The notes beneath the pieces are model-generated. The model saw only the letters and a list, made by a program, of their open reading frames with translations. It was not told where the DNA came from and searched no databases. This document shows positions 52,982 to 61,526 of a stretch of 64,000 nucleotides of DNA, piece after piece (position 1 is the first letter of the stretch; the number at the start of each line of letters is the position of its first letter). The position numbers and the translations under genes are program-made. Origin of the DNA: Lachnospiraceae bacterium (GTDB lineage: Bacteria; Bacillota; Clostridia; Lachnospirales; Lachnospiraceae); contig JAILHF010000017.1 in NCBI GenBank assembly GCA_024696005.1, forward strand, positions 1-64,000, written 5' to 3'.

Positions 52982-54291
52982 AGAAGAAGATAGCGCTGAT
53001 GCTGGCGGCATCGGCATGCTGCATGCAGCTTGCGGCCTGCACTTCATCGGGGGCGCAGGGAACGGACGGAAACGCGGGCGGCACGCAGCAGGAGACGCAG
53101 GAACAGCAGGGGGAACAGGCGGAGGATGAGGGCAGCACCCCGGCCGGAAATGCATCTGCGGGAGAAGGCGGGGCCGACGCGGGGGAAGGCGGAGCGGATG
53201 CGGCCGGAAGCGGCAACGCCGGCGGGGAGACAAAGCCGGATCCGGCCGAAGCGGAAGGCACGAAGCTGACGGCTGCGCAGTGCAGGGAAAAGATCGAAGA
53301 GCTTGCCGCAACGGAGGAGGTAGAACCGGAGGATGCGCTGCTCCTGGCCGAGATGGCATCCTTCGTCACCTATGCGCGCCTTCTGGACGAACAGGATGTC
53401 CTGTTTGCGGAGATGGATGACAACGACAGGGAGAGACTGCGCGGCGTGATCCTTTCCTGCATTACCTGGACGGAATCGCTTGTCGGAAGGGTCGTTGGTG
53501 TAAAATACGATGTGGATGCGGGGATCCCGGCGGAGGATGCGCTGAAACTGTTCGGAGAGGTGTACGGGGAAACGGAGCTGGTTCCAGGGGCACATGAGCG
53601 TTTCGAGAACGGATGTCTGATCCATCCCTTCGGAGACGGGGAACCGGTCGACATGATAGAGCGGCTCCGCGTTTACGGGGACGGATCGTATTATCTGCTT
53701 ACCGGCCCGATGCTGTATGAGAGCAACGGGGAAGGCGAGTGTTTCCTGGGCTATGCCGACATCCTGTTTGAAAAAAAGGAGGACAGCCTGCTGGGCGCGA
53801 CGCTTCTGTACGGCAGATGCCGGGATGAAAAGATAGAGATCGCGGCGGTAGAGACTTCCTCGGAGCTTGCACCGGCTTCCGGGAAGACCTATTCGGGGAA
53901 AAACCTCACGGACGGGGATCTTTCCACGGTATGGGCGGAAGGCGCAAAGGGGACCGGAGTCGGGGAGAGCGTCACGCTGCGCCTGGCCGGGACGCAGCTG
54001 GTCAGCGGTCTGCAGATCGTCAACGGTTACACCGCCGATTACGGGCTGTTTCACGATAACGGCCTGCTGAAGGAAGTGCGGGTGGACTTCGGGAACGGTA
54101 ATGTCGTGGTAGGACAGTTCGACGGTTATGCCGGGGAGAATTTCAGCTCCGAAGATCTTGCGGGCGGCAACCGTTTCATTTTCAGGCCCGATGTGCCGGT
54201 GATGACCGACACCATAGTCGTCACGATCACAGAGGCCGAGGCCGGAGCAAAATACGAGGATACCTGCGTGAGCGAGATGCTGGTGTATTGA
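52978..54291 (+). CDS. Lipoprotein with NADase-type glycan-binding domain
   Basis: A 437-residue lipoprotein with lipobox LAAC and Cys21. A linker rich in Gly, Ala, Glu and Gln follows (about residues 22-95) and then a helical region with AQCREKIEELAATEEVEPED. The C-terminal part (about 285-437) has the discoidin-like NADase-type glycan-binding signature SSELAPASGKTYSGKNLTDG, DLSTVWAEGAKGTGVGESVT and LVSGLQIVNGYT. Such domains bind glycans at the cell surface. It is coupled to the preceding unknown gene by a 4-base overlap. Confidence 0.82.
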   Translation: MKKKIALMLAASACCMQLAACTSSGAQGTDGNAGGTQQETQEQQGEQAEDEGSTPAGNASAGEGGADAGEGGADAAGSGNAGGETKPDPAEAEGTKLTAAQCREKIEELAATEEVEPEDALLLAEMASFVTYARLLDEQDVLFAEMDDNDRERLRGVILSCITWTESLVGRVVGVKYDVDAGIPAEDALKLFGEVYGETELVPGAHERFENGCLIHPFGDGEPVDMIERLRVYGDGSYYLLTGPMLYESNGEGECFLGYADILFEKKEDSLLGATLLYGRCRDEKIEIAAVETSSELAPASGKTYSGKNLTDGDLSTVWAEGAKGTGVGESVTLRLAGTQLVSGLQIVNGYTADYGLFHDNGLLKEVRVDFGNGNVVVGQFDGYAGENFSSEDLAGGNRFIFRPDVPVMTDTIVVTITEAEAGAKYEDTCVSEMLVY

Positions 54292-54325
54292 ATATGGTTT
54301 ACATAACTACATCTTGTATTGCTTC

Positions 54326-54354
54326 TTGCAAGGTCCTACATTATCTGCTAAAAT
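54326..54354 (+). promoter_or_regulatory. Promoter of the transglutaminase-like gene
   Basis: TTGCAA (54326-54331), a 17-base spacer and TAAAAT (54349-54354), 35 bases before the ATG at 54390. Confidence 0.65.
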
Positions 54355-54389
54355 GTGCGGGAATGATATGAATTTGTGGGAGATCTGTC

Positions 54390-55058
54390 ATGAAAAAAAG
54401 GATCGTGATGTTTCTTCTTGCGGCAACACTCAGTTTGACTGCGCTTCCGTCTTCGTTTCCGGTACAGGCCGCCCCTGCCAGCAGTGACGACAACAGTCCG
54501 GATGACGAAGGCTATTCCGCAACGGCCAATCCGAGAAAAAAGCCGGCCCCGCAGGCTGCGCCGAAGGCAGCCCCTCCGGTGGAGCCCCAGAGCTATATCC
54601 CTGACGTTCTGCATCCGACGGATCGTGAGAGCTATCCGGTCGCGGCCGGTGTGCTGGATGCGGTGGGCTGGGATCTGGCCGCGGCTTATAACTGGTCCGT
54701 GGGAACCTTGAAGTACTACGGCCACGGAAAGCCCGACATGCCGGAGGACGGTTCGCCCGGCAGCAGATGGTTTGCGGATTTCGGTTTTCAGAACCTGAAG
54801 GGAAACTGTTTTGTTTTCGCGGCCACTTTTTACGAGATGACTAGGCTGCTCGGTTATCCCGGCAGGCAGATGTACGGCATGGTCCCGGCCCGGGTGGGCG
54901 GACTGACCCCGCATTCCTGGGTGGAGCTGGACATCAACGGCGAGACCTGGGTCTTTGATCCGGAGTTTCATCACGCCACGGGAAAGAACGGCTTCATGAT
55001 AAAGTACGGGACTCCCGGAACCTGGCAATATTGCAATTACGCTCCGATGAGCGAATAA
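54390..55058 (+). CDS. Secreted transglutaminase-like cysteine protein
   Basis: A 222-residue secreted protein. The signal peptide (residues 1-28, VMFLLAATLSLTALPSSFPVQA) is followed by a Pro/Ala-rich linker. The transglutaminase-like core carries the triad Cys140 (GNCFVFAATFYEM), His175 (TPHSWVELD) and Asp190 (TWVFDPEF), as in the Transglut_core family. Such domains crosslink or cleave peptide-like bonds, often in wall polymers. It begins a new operon with a good promoter, and the following gene starts 13 bases later. Confidence 0.82.
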   Translation: MKKRIVMFLLAATLSLTALPSSFPVQAAPASSDDNSPDDEGYSATANPRKKPAPQAAPKAAPPVEPQSYIPDVLHPTDRESYPVAAGVLDAVGWDLAAAYNWSVGTLKYYGHGKPDMPEDGSPGSRWFADFGFQNLKGNCFVFAATFYEMTRLLGYPGRQMYGMVPARVGGLTPHSWVELDINGETWVFDPEFHHATGKNGFMIKYGTPGTWQYCNYAPMSE

Positions 55059-55071
55059 GGAGTTTAGGATA

Positions 55072-55416
55072 ATGAACAAGAAGGTAATCATAGCAATCTG
55101 CACCGCGATGACGCTGTTCGTAGTGGTGGCGATCATCCTGGTGGTCAAAACGGTTTTCGGAGCGGGTGAGCAGCAGGGCGCGGCAAAGCAGCCCGAGCCT
55201 CCCGTTGCAGCGAGCAGCACGGCGGACACGAGCACGGAAGGGGCCGAGGTAAAAGAGGCCGGAGACGTGCCTGTGGCAACGGCAACACCTACTCCCGCAG
55301 CTGCGGTGGATACCACGGCGGCCACACCCACGGAAGCTCCTACCGCCACACCCACGCCGGCGGAGGAAAACAGTGAGGACCAGGGCTGCATAGGAGATGA
55401 CGGGCTTGTCTGGTAA
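55072..55416 (+). CDS. Small membrane-anchored Thr/Pro-rich protein
   Basis: A 114-residue protein with one N-terminal helix (IIAICTAMTLFVVVAIILVVKTV) and a 75-residue low-complexity tail of ATPTPAAAVD, TTAATPTEAPTATPTP and acidic residues, ending CIGDDGLVW. It is probably an extracytoplasmic tether or accessory protein of the transglutaminase gene before it. No family is recognised. Confidence 0.6.
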   Translation: MNKKVIIAICTAMTLFVVVAIILVVKTVFGAGEQQGAAKQPEPPVAASSTADTSTEGAEVKEAGDVPVATATPTPAAAVDTTAATPTEAPTATPTPAEENSEDQGCIGDDGLVW

Positions 55417-56449
55417 GGAAACGACGTGGAGTGCGGGCGCATCCCGCCTTCGTATCCTGGCCAGCCTGGCGATCGTGGCACTCCACACGATGAACGTATC
55501 GGAGATCCTGTACCGGGATCGCATCAGCGAAAAAGCGGACTGGCTTTCGCTCCTCATCGTATATCTGCTGATGTGGGCGGTGCCGGTCTTTGTAATGGTA
55601 AGCGGGGCGCTGCTTCTGGACCCGGAGCGCGAGATCGGCATACCGAAGATCTTCGGGCGCTATGTGCTGCGGGTGTTTTTGGCGCTGCTGCTTTTTGTGT
55701 TACTCTACAGGACCTTTGACGGTCTGATGGATCCCGAAAAGGATGCGGGCCCTGCGGCGATCTTTTCGGACGGCTTCAGGCTTCTGTTTACGGGCGGAAG
55801 CTGGTCGCACCTTTGGTATCTGTATCTGCTGATCGGGCTCTATCTGCTGCTCCCGGCCTACCGTGCGGTGGCAAAGCACTGCGAAAAGCCTGTCTTTGTT
55901 TATCTCATGGCTGTGGGCTTTGTATTCCTTTCACTGCTGACGCTGACCGGGATCTGGGACGTCACGAGCGCGTTCCATATTCAGATCCCCGCAGTTTATA
56001 CTCTGTATTTTTTCCTGGGATACGGCATTGCTTCGGAAAAGTTCAAGCTGGGCCGCGGGGCGGGCTTTTTGCTGTTCCTGGCGGGCGTGCTGCTGACGGT
56101 CTTTTTGTCGGCGGCGCAGTTTGCGACAAAGAACAAGGGGATGACGGAGATCCTGTCGTCCTATTCGTCTCCTGCAGTGGTGCTGCAGTCCGCGGGGCTT
56201 TTTGCGCTGCTGTGGCCTTCCAAGGCAAAGGAGAAGGAAGGGAAGTTTTTGCGCTCGCTGGATGCGACGACCTTCGGGATCTATCTGGTGCATCTGATCC
56301 TGCTGCGTCTGGTGCTGCGTTACGCGGGCTTTGATCCCTATGCCGCGGGAGCATGGAGCTTTGCCGTGCTGATCGTGCTCTGCTTTGCGGCGTCAGCGCT
56401 GATCACGGCGATCCTGCGGCTGATCCCGGGCATGAAGAGGATATTATGA
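55397..56449 (+). CDS. Acyltransferase family 3 membrane protein
   Basis: A 350-residue membrane protein with about ten helices of the Acyl_transf_3 family, which O-acetylates surface polysaccharides or peptidoglycan. The N-terminal RLRILASLAIVALHTMN carries the conserved His in helix 1, and PVFVMVSGALLL, HLWYLYLLIGLYLLLP and TFGIYLVHLILLRLVL are typical. The ATG at 55397 lies right against TAGGAG; a TTG at 55406 has better spacing, so the true start is uncertain. It overlaps the upstream gene by about 20 bases and the next by 4. Confidence 0.85.
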   Translation: MTGLSGKETTWSAGASRLRILASLAIVALHTMNVSEILYRDRISEKADWLSLLIVYLLMWAVPVFVMVSGALLLDPEREIGIPKIFGRYVLRVFLALLLFVLLYRTFDGLMDPEKDAGPAAIFSDGFRLLFTGGSWSHLWYLYLLIGLYLLLPAYRAVAKHCEKPVFVYLMAVGFVFLSLLTLTGIWDVTSAFHIQIPAVYTLYFFLGYGIASEKFKLGRGAGFLLFLAGVLLTVFLSAAQFATKNKGMTEILSSYSSPAVVLQSAGLFALLWPSKAKEKEGKFLRSLDATTFGIYLVHLILLRLVLRYAGFDPYAAGAWSFAVLIVLCFAASALITAILRLIPGMKRIL

Positions 56450-58806
56450 GCGAAGAAGAGAAGACGGAAAAAAAGGATAAAGCGGAGCGGCCTGAAAGAA
56501 CGCGGCAGACGGAGCGTGCAGGCCGGACGGACAGAATGGAGCCGGCGGAAAGGCCCCGTAGCGAAGAGCAGGCAGAACAGCCGGAAAAGCCGAAAAAGAA
56601 GGAGCTCAAGCGCTGGCAGAAGATCCGGCGCGCGCGCATCATCGCCCTGTGCATCACGATGGCGCTTTTGCTGGCGCTGGTGGTATTGCTGTTCTTCCTC
56701 GGCATGAGCGGCTATCTGGGCGGCGTGATACCCGCGCAGCCCGTCGACACCGAGATCTGCTTAAAGCGCGAGGAACCCGGCTGGCAGATGAGCTGGACAC
56801 CCGGAGAGAACGCTTCGGCCTATCTGGTGGAGGTCTATCCGGGCGAAAACGTATCGGGAACGCCGGTGTTCGGCAGGGTCTGCACGGAAGCGGAGTGCAT
56901 TCTGCCGGCGGATCTTCCGGAAAACGCGCGGATCACGCTGCGGATCACACCGAAGAAATACTATGATCTGTTTGACTGGCGCCTGCGGGAAGTGGACGGC
57001 GAGAGCTTCAGCCTCTCCAGCTGCCTGCGGGAAGCGGACCGTTATGTGCCGGAATGGCGCGTGGACGCCGAGAGGCGCACGCTGACGGTGGGCTGCAGCG
57101 GCGGCAGCAGTGACATCTACCATCTGTACATGGTGCGCAGCGGCGACTTCCTCGAGGAAGTCTCGGAGATGCATTACACCAGCATACACAACAAGGACCG
57201 GGGCTACGGCGAGATGGTCGTGAGCTTCGGGGATGACCGTGATTTCCCGCTGCCCGCGGACGGGGAGCAGTATACCTTCCTGCTTCGGGCAGAGCGCGTG
57301 GAGGAGCATCTTCGCATCTGGGAAGAACTGAACGATCTGATGTCGGTGCGGCGCACGGACCTTTTGAGCAACCGTCTGGTCGTGGATCAGGTGGCACTCG
57401 GGGACAACCGCTACCGCCTGAGCTGGAGCGAGGCGGCCGGAAAAGGTTATCGCGTGCAGCGCCTGGATGACGAGACCGGCATCTGGGAGACGATCGCGGA
57501 ATACGAAACTTCGGACGAGCGCATCTACGAGACCGAGCACCTGCTCTCGGGACGGGAGTACCGTTACCGCGTGATGAGCATCAACGACGGCAGCACCGTG
57601 GGCGCGCAGTCGGAGCTTTCGGTCAGCAGCGGCTGGAGTGCCGTGTTTGCGACGGTCTGGGCTTCGAAGGAGATCCCGCTCTACAGTGCGGCCGACGGAG
57701 GAAGCGAGATCGGCAGGGTCGGCGCCGGCACGGCGCTCTGCGTCACGGCCGAGCAGGGAGACCGTTTCCGGGTCTACCGTCCCGACGGGGATGCTTTTGT
57801 GGACAGCAGGGACTGCCTGATCAACCTGACGGATTACCTCGGCGAGCTTTGCGATTACGATATCACGAACAGCTATTTCTCGATCTACATGGCGCATGAT
57901 TACGAGCTGCGCGGTATCACGGGCACCATTTGTCCGGGATATGAGAATGTATTGCAGGCGGACGGGACCTTCCTGGTGCCGCTGCTCTATCCGGTCGCGA
58001 AGCGCCTGGCTCTTGCGGCGGACCGCACCCATGCGGACGGCTACCGTCTGAAGATCTACGACAGCTTCCGGCCTTATGTGACGACCAAGTTCATCTTCGA
58101 GAATACCGAAGCCCAGCTGGACACACAGGCACCTGCGGAGCCGATGCAGCGCATGCTGCCGGAAGAGTATCTGAGCCTCAGGGAGCAGGGGCTGACCGCA
58201 GGACTGACGGGAACGGCGCTCACGGCACTGCTTGCATCGCCCACGCCCGAACCGATCCTGATCCCCGATGCGGAGGGCAATCCGCACTACTATAACCTGG
58301 ACGGTACCGAGTACTTCCCGCCCGATCCGCTGGAGGAGGAGCCGCTCTCGCCCTTTACTTACCGTCAGCTGATGACGACCGACAGCTTCGGCCTGAATTA
58401 TTTCCTTGCGAAGGGCTATTCGAGACACAATTACGGCGTGGCGGTGGATCTGACGCTGGAGCGCCGGGACACGGGCGAAGAACTGCAGATGCAGACCGCG
58501 ATGCACGACCTGAGCTATCATTCGTCGCAGAGCTCCAATAACGGCGAAGCCAAGCTGCTGCAGGACTACATGTACGGTGTGGGCTTTGCGGGCCTGGTCA
58601 GCGAGTGGTGGCATTTCCAGGATGATGAGGTGATGGAGGCGCAGAAGCCTTCCGTGGTCGTGAACGGGCTTTCCTCGGAAGGCTGGAAGGTGGATGACCA
58701 CGGAGTGCGCTACTGCCGGCCGGACGGAAGCTTTGTCCGGGACGGGATCCTGTCGATCGACGGCGCGGACCGTCATTTCGGCGCGGACGGCTATCTGGTG
58801 GAATAA
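56446..58806 (+). CDS. VanX-like M15 peptidase with FN3/SH3-like domains
   Basis: A 786-residue protein with a charged cytoplasmic N-terminus (Glu/Lys/Arg-rich to about residue 60), one membrane helix (about 65-92) and a long extracytoplasmic part. It has fibronectin-III-like domains (WQMSWTPGENASAYLVEVYP; YRLSWSEAAGKGYRVQRLDD), an SH3-like stretch with WASKEIPLYSAADGGSEIG, and an M15/VanX-type D-Ala-D-Ala dipeptidase domain. Zinc and catalytic residues are His661 and Asp668 in SRHNYGVAVDLTLE, and Glu720 with His723 in SEWWHF. The C-terminus has a wall-binding-like repeat DGILSIDGADRHFGADGYL. It would trim peptidoglycan stem peptides at the surface. It overlaps the acyltransferase gene by 4 bases and lies 10 bases before sufS. 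Confidence 0.85.
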   Translation: MSEEEKTEKKDKAERPERTRQTERAGRTDRMEPAERPRSEEQAEQPEKPKKKELKRWQKIRRARIIALCITMALLLALVVLLFFLGMSGYLGGVIPAQPVDTEICLKREEPGWQMSWTPGENASAYLVEVYPGENVSGTPVFGRVCTEAECILPADLPENARITLRITPKKYYDLFDWRLREVDGESFSLSSCLREADRYVPEWRVDAERRTLTVGCSGGSSDIYHLYMVRSGDFLEEVSEMHYTSIHNKDRGYGEMVVSFGDDRDFPLPADGEQYTFLLRAERVEEHLRIWEELNDLMSVRRTDLLSNRLVVDQVALGDNRYRLSWSEAAGKGYRVQRLDDETGIWETIAEYETSDERIYETEHLLSGREYRYRVMSINDGSTVGAQSELSVSSGWSAVFATVWASKEIPLYSAADGGSEIGRVGAGTALCVTAEQGDRFRVYRPDGDAFVDSRDCLINLTDYLGELCDYDITNSYFSIYMAHDYELRGITGTICPGYENVLQADGTFLVPLLYPVAKRLALAADRTHADGYRLKIYDSFRPYVTTKFIFENTEAQLDTQAPAEPMQRMLPEEYLSLREQGLTAGLTGTALTALLASPTPEPILIPDAEGNPHYYNLDGTEYFPPDPLEEEPLSPFTYRQLMTTDSFGLNYFLAKGYSRHNYGVAVDLTLERRDTGEELQMQTAMHDLSYHSSQSSNNGEAKLLQDYMYGVGFAGLVSEWWHFQDDEVMEAQKPSVVVNGLSSEGWKVDDHGVRYCRPDGSFVRDGILSIDGADRHFGADGYLVE

Positions 58807-58816
58807 GGAGAAAAAT

Positions 58817-60052
58817 ATGGATGTGATGAAGATCCGGGAGGATTTCCCGATCCTGCGGGACGGAAAAGTGATCTATTTTGACAACGCGGCCACGGCGCAG
58901 CGTCCCGTGCAGGTGCTGGATGCGATCGAAAACTTTTACAGGACGACCAACGCCAACCCGCTCCGCGGGCTTTACGCCTGGAGCGTGGGAGCAACGGAGG
59001 CTTACGAGGCGGCGAGACACCGCGTGGCGCGCTTTCTGAACGCTGCGGAGGATGCCGAGATCATCTTTGTACGAAACACCACCGAGGCGATCAATCTGGT
59101 GGCCTACAGCTATGCGCTTTCGGAGCTTTCGGCCGGGGACGAGATCGTTCTGAGCGTGATGGAGCATCATTCCAATTTGCTGCCCTGGCAGATGGTCGCG
59201 CAGGCAAAGGGAGCCGTGCTCCGTTTCCTGGAGCCCGGACCGGACGGGCATGTTACGGAGGAGATGCTGACGGAAGCCATCGGAGAGAAGACGCGCATTG
59301 TGGCACTGACGCAGGTTTCGAACGTGCTCGGCGTGGCAACGCCCCTGAAGCGGGCGGCAGAGCTCATTCACGAACGGGGCGGCGTCCTTCTTGCCGACGG
59401 GGCGCAGGGCCTGCCGCATGTCAGGACGGATGTGCGCGAGCTGGGCGTCGACTTTTACGCGTTTTCCGGACACAAGCTGCCGGGACCGATGGGGATCGGC
59501 GCGCTTTACGCCAGAAGGGAGCTGCTTGAGAAAATGCCTCCTTTTCTGCGCGGCGGAGAGATGATAGAATATGTGAAGAGGGACAGTGCGACCTATGCCG
59601 AGCTGCCCCATAAATTCGAAGCCGGCACGGTCAACGCGGCCGACGCCGTGGGTCTGGCTGCGGCCATCGATTATGTGGATGCGCTGGGCTACGAGGCGAT
59701 GGGCACGCAGGAAGACCGGCTGGTCGGCATCCTGATGGAAGGGATGCGGAAGATCCCTCATGTGCATCTGTACGGACCGGAGGATCCGGCGGAGCATCAC
59801 GGGATCGTGACCTTCAATATCGACGGCTGCCACCCGCACGACATCTCCTCGGTGCTGGACGAAGAGGGCATCGCGATCCGGGCGGGGCATCACTGCGCGC
59901 AGCCGCTGATGGAACATCTGCAGGAAAAATGCGGCATGGAATTCCGCGCGACGGCGCGTGCGAGCGTCGCGTTCTACAATACCGAAGAGGAGGCCGTGCG
60001 CTTCACGGAGGCGCTGGCAAAAGTCAGGAGGTGGCTTGGCTTTGGAGATTAA
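58817..60052 (+). CDS. sufS: Cysteine desulfurase SufS
   Basis: A 411-residue class V aminotransferase that supplies sulfur for Fe-S clusters. The ATG at 58817 follows AAGGAGAAAAAT; an earlier in-frame ATG at 58694 lies inside the VanX-like gene. Motifs: IYFDNAATAQRPVQVLDAI at the start, VMEHHSNLLPW, PLP-lysine in FSGHKLPGPMGIGALYA, and the catalytic Cys region RAGHHCAQPLM. It overlaps sufU by 17 bases (TTG start). Confidence 0.95.
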   Translation: MDVMKIREDFPILRDGKVIYFDNAATAQRPVQVLDAIENFYRTTNANPLRGLYAWSVGATEAYEAARHRVARFLNAAEDAEIIFVRNTTEAINLVAYSYALSELSAGDEIVLSVMEHHSNLLPWQMVAQAKGAVLRFLEPGPDGHVTEEMLTEAIGEKTRIVALTQVSNVLGVATPLKRAAELIHERGGVLLADGAQGLPHVRTDVRELGVDFYAFSGHKLPGPMGIGALYARRELLEKMPPFLRGGEMIEYVKRDSATYAELPHKFEAGTVNAADAVGLAAAIDYVDALGYEAMGTQEDRLVGILMEGMRKIPHVHLYGPEDPAEHHGIVTFNIDGCHPHDISSVLDEEGIAIRAGHHCAQPLMEHLQEKCGMEFRATARASVAFYNTEEEAVRFTEALAKVRRWLGFGD

Positions 60053-60497
60053 GGATCTGTATCGTGAGATCGTCAATGAACATAATCTGCATCCTGCGCA
60101 CCGTGGGGACATGGAAGCGCCCACGCTGGTACTGCAGGGGGTGAACCCCAGCTGTGGGGATGACATTTCGCTGCAGCTGAAGCTGGATGAGAACGACATC
60201 GTGACGGACGGGCTTTTCAACGGGACCGGCTGCGCGGTGAGCCAGGCTTCGGCAGACATGATGCTGGATCTGATCATCGGAAAGAGCCGCAGCGAAGCGC
60301 TTGAACTGGCGGAAGGCTTCATGGGCATGGTGCGCAGTACCGCCACGCCGGAGCAGATCGAAGCCCTGGATGAATCGGCCGCCCTGGAGAGCATTTCCCA
60401 CATGCCGGCCAGGGTAAAATGTGCCACGCTCGGCTGGAAGACCATGCAGAAGATGCTGAACGGAGAAGCCGGACAGGTCAGCACGGAAGGAGAATGA
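60036..60497 (+). CDS. sufU: Fe-S cluster assembly protein SufU
   Basis: A 153-residue SufU that accepts sulfur from SufS. Cys residues are in VNPSCGDDI, GTGCAVSQAS and RVKCATLGW, the three-cysteine zinc site of Gram-positive SufU. No ATG is available; I chose TTG at 60036, 4 bases after AGGAGG, and TTG at 60042 is equally possible. It lies 1 base before relQ. Confidence 0.9.
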   Translation: MALEIKDLYREIVNEHNLHPAHRGDMEAPTLVLQGVNPSCGDDISLQLKLDENDIVTDGLFNGTGCAVSQASADMMLDLIIGKSRSEALELAEGFMGMVRSTATPEQIEALDESAALESISHMPARVKCATLGWKTMQKMLNGEAGQVSTEGE

Positions 60498-60498
60498 G

Positions 60499-61161
60499 AT
60501 GGAATATCGTCCCGACGCTAACGGGGAGGAAGTGGACCGCTGGAAAGAGGTGACTCTGGTCTATAACTCCGCGCTCAAAGAGGTGGGTACCAAGCTGGAG
60601 ATCCTCAACGATGAGTTTCAGCATGTACACCAGTACAACCCCATCGAACATATCAAATCCAGATTAAAGAGCCCCGAGAGCATCGTGCAGAAGCTCAGGA
60701 GCAAGGGCTATGAATCCACGATCGAGAACATGGTGGAATATGTGAACGACATCGCAGGCGTCCGCGTGATCTGTTCCTTTACCTCGGACATCTACCGCAT
60801 TGCCGAGATGATCACGGAGCAGAACGACCTGACGGTGCTGTCGGTCAAGGATTATTTCCAGAATCCCAAGGAAAGCGGCTACAAGTCCTACCATCTGCTG
60901 GTGACGGTGCCGGTCTTTCTGTCCAACCGTGTGGTGGATGTCAAGGTCGAGATCCAGATCCGTACCGTCGCGATGGATTTCTGGGCGAGCCTTGAGCACA
61001 AGATCCGCTACAAATACGCCGGAAATGCCCCCGAGCACATCCGGAAGGCGCTCGTGCGATGCGCTTCGATGGTCTCGAACCTCGACGATGAGATGCTGGC
61101 GCTGAACCGCGAGATCCAGAGGCTGGAAGAAGAGGAAAAGCGGGACAAAAACAAAGACTGA
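60499..61161 (+). CDS. relQ: Small alarmone synthetase, RelQ/YjbM type
   Basis: A 220-residue (p)ppGpp synthetase without hydrolase or regulatory domains. The RelA/SpoT synthetase motifs are RLKSPESIVQKLRSKG, VNDIAGVRVICSF, GYKSYHLLVTVPVF and EIQIRTVAMDFWASLEHKIRYK. The C-terminal helical part (LNREIQRLEEEEKRDKN) serves tetramer contacts in RelQ. One base separates it from sufU, so Fe-S supply and alarmone synthesis are likely co-expressed. Followed by a terminator-like hairpin at 61212. Confidence 0.9.
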   Translation: MEYRPDANGEEVDRWKEVTLVYNSALKEVGTKLEILNDEFQHVHQYNPIEHIKSRLKSPESIVQKLRSKGYESTIENMVEYVNDIAGVRVICSFTSDIYRIAEMITEQNDLTVLSVKDYFQNPKESGYKSYHLLVTVPVFLSNRVVDVKVEIQIRTVAMDFWASLEHKIRYKYAGNAPEHIRKALVRCASMVSNLDDEMLALNREIQRLEEEEKRDKNKD

Positions 61162-61211
61162 TTTTCAGATTCCCCGTATCGAGAATAAAGCCGGTAAACC
61201 CGGGAACGAAA

Positions 61212-61252
61212 AAACCCTGTTATGCTCTGAGGAGTGAGCGGAAACAGGGTTT
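61212..61252. terminator. Terminator-like hairpin after relQ
   Basis: AAACCCTGTT (61212-61221) pairs with AACAGGGTTT (61243-61252). The plus-strand U run is poor; the minus strand has a T run, so it may act for either direction. Confidence 0.45.
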
Positions 61253-61306
61253 CTCCGTGTATTGTAAAACTAGAAAGGAGGTGTGCCCGTCGCCGGGCAC
61301 CAAACT

Positions 61307-61336
61307 ATGAAAAAAGCATTTGTGACTCTGTATTAG
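61307..61336 (+). CDS. Possible 9-residue leader peptide (MKKAFVTLY)
   Basis: ATG at 61307, TAG at 61334-61336. GGAGG at 61277-61281 is 25 bases upstream, but the intervening GTGCCCG-TCGC-CGGGCAC hairpin (61283-61300) would bring it within 7 bases. The rest of the 365-base gap to the next ATG holds no other gene. Confidence 0.3.
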   Translation: MKKAFVTLY

Positions 61337-61418
61337 ATATTAGTGCCGAATTATGAATAGACTATGAACGGACCATAAATTTCGTGTTAAAAAAGCGGGC
61401 ATTTATGAAGATTAAAGC

Positions 61419-61447
61419 TTGTAAAAAGCACTGTTATTTGGTACTAT
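61419..61447 (+). promoter_or_regulatory. Candidate promoter of the coiled-coil gene
   Basis: TTGTAA (61419-61424), a 17-base spacer and TACTAT (61442-61447), 80 bases before the ATG at 61527. Confidence 0.5.
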
Positions 61448-61526
61448 GAATGATGTATGCAGGTTGCTGTTCAGCCATTGAACGAAACGCAGCCGGACTA
61501 CCTGATCACAGGTGCGGGAGGTTACC

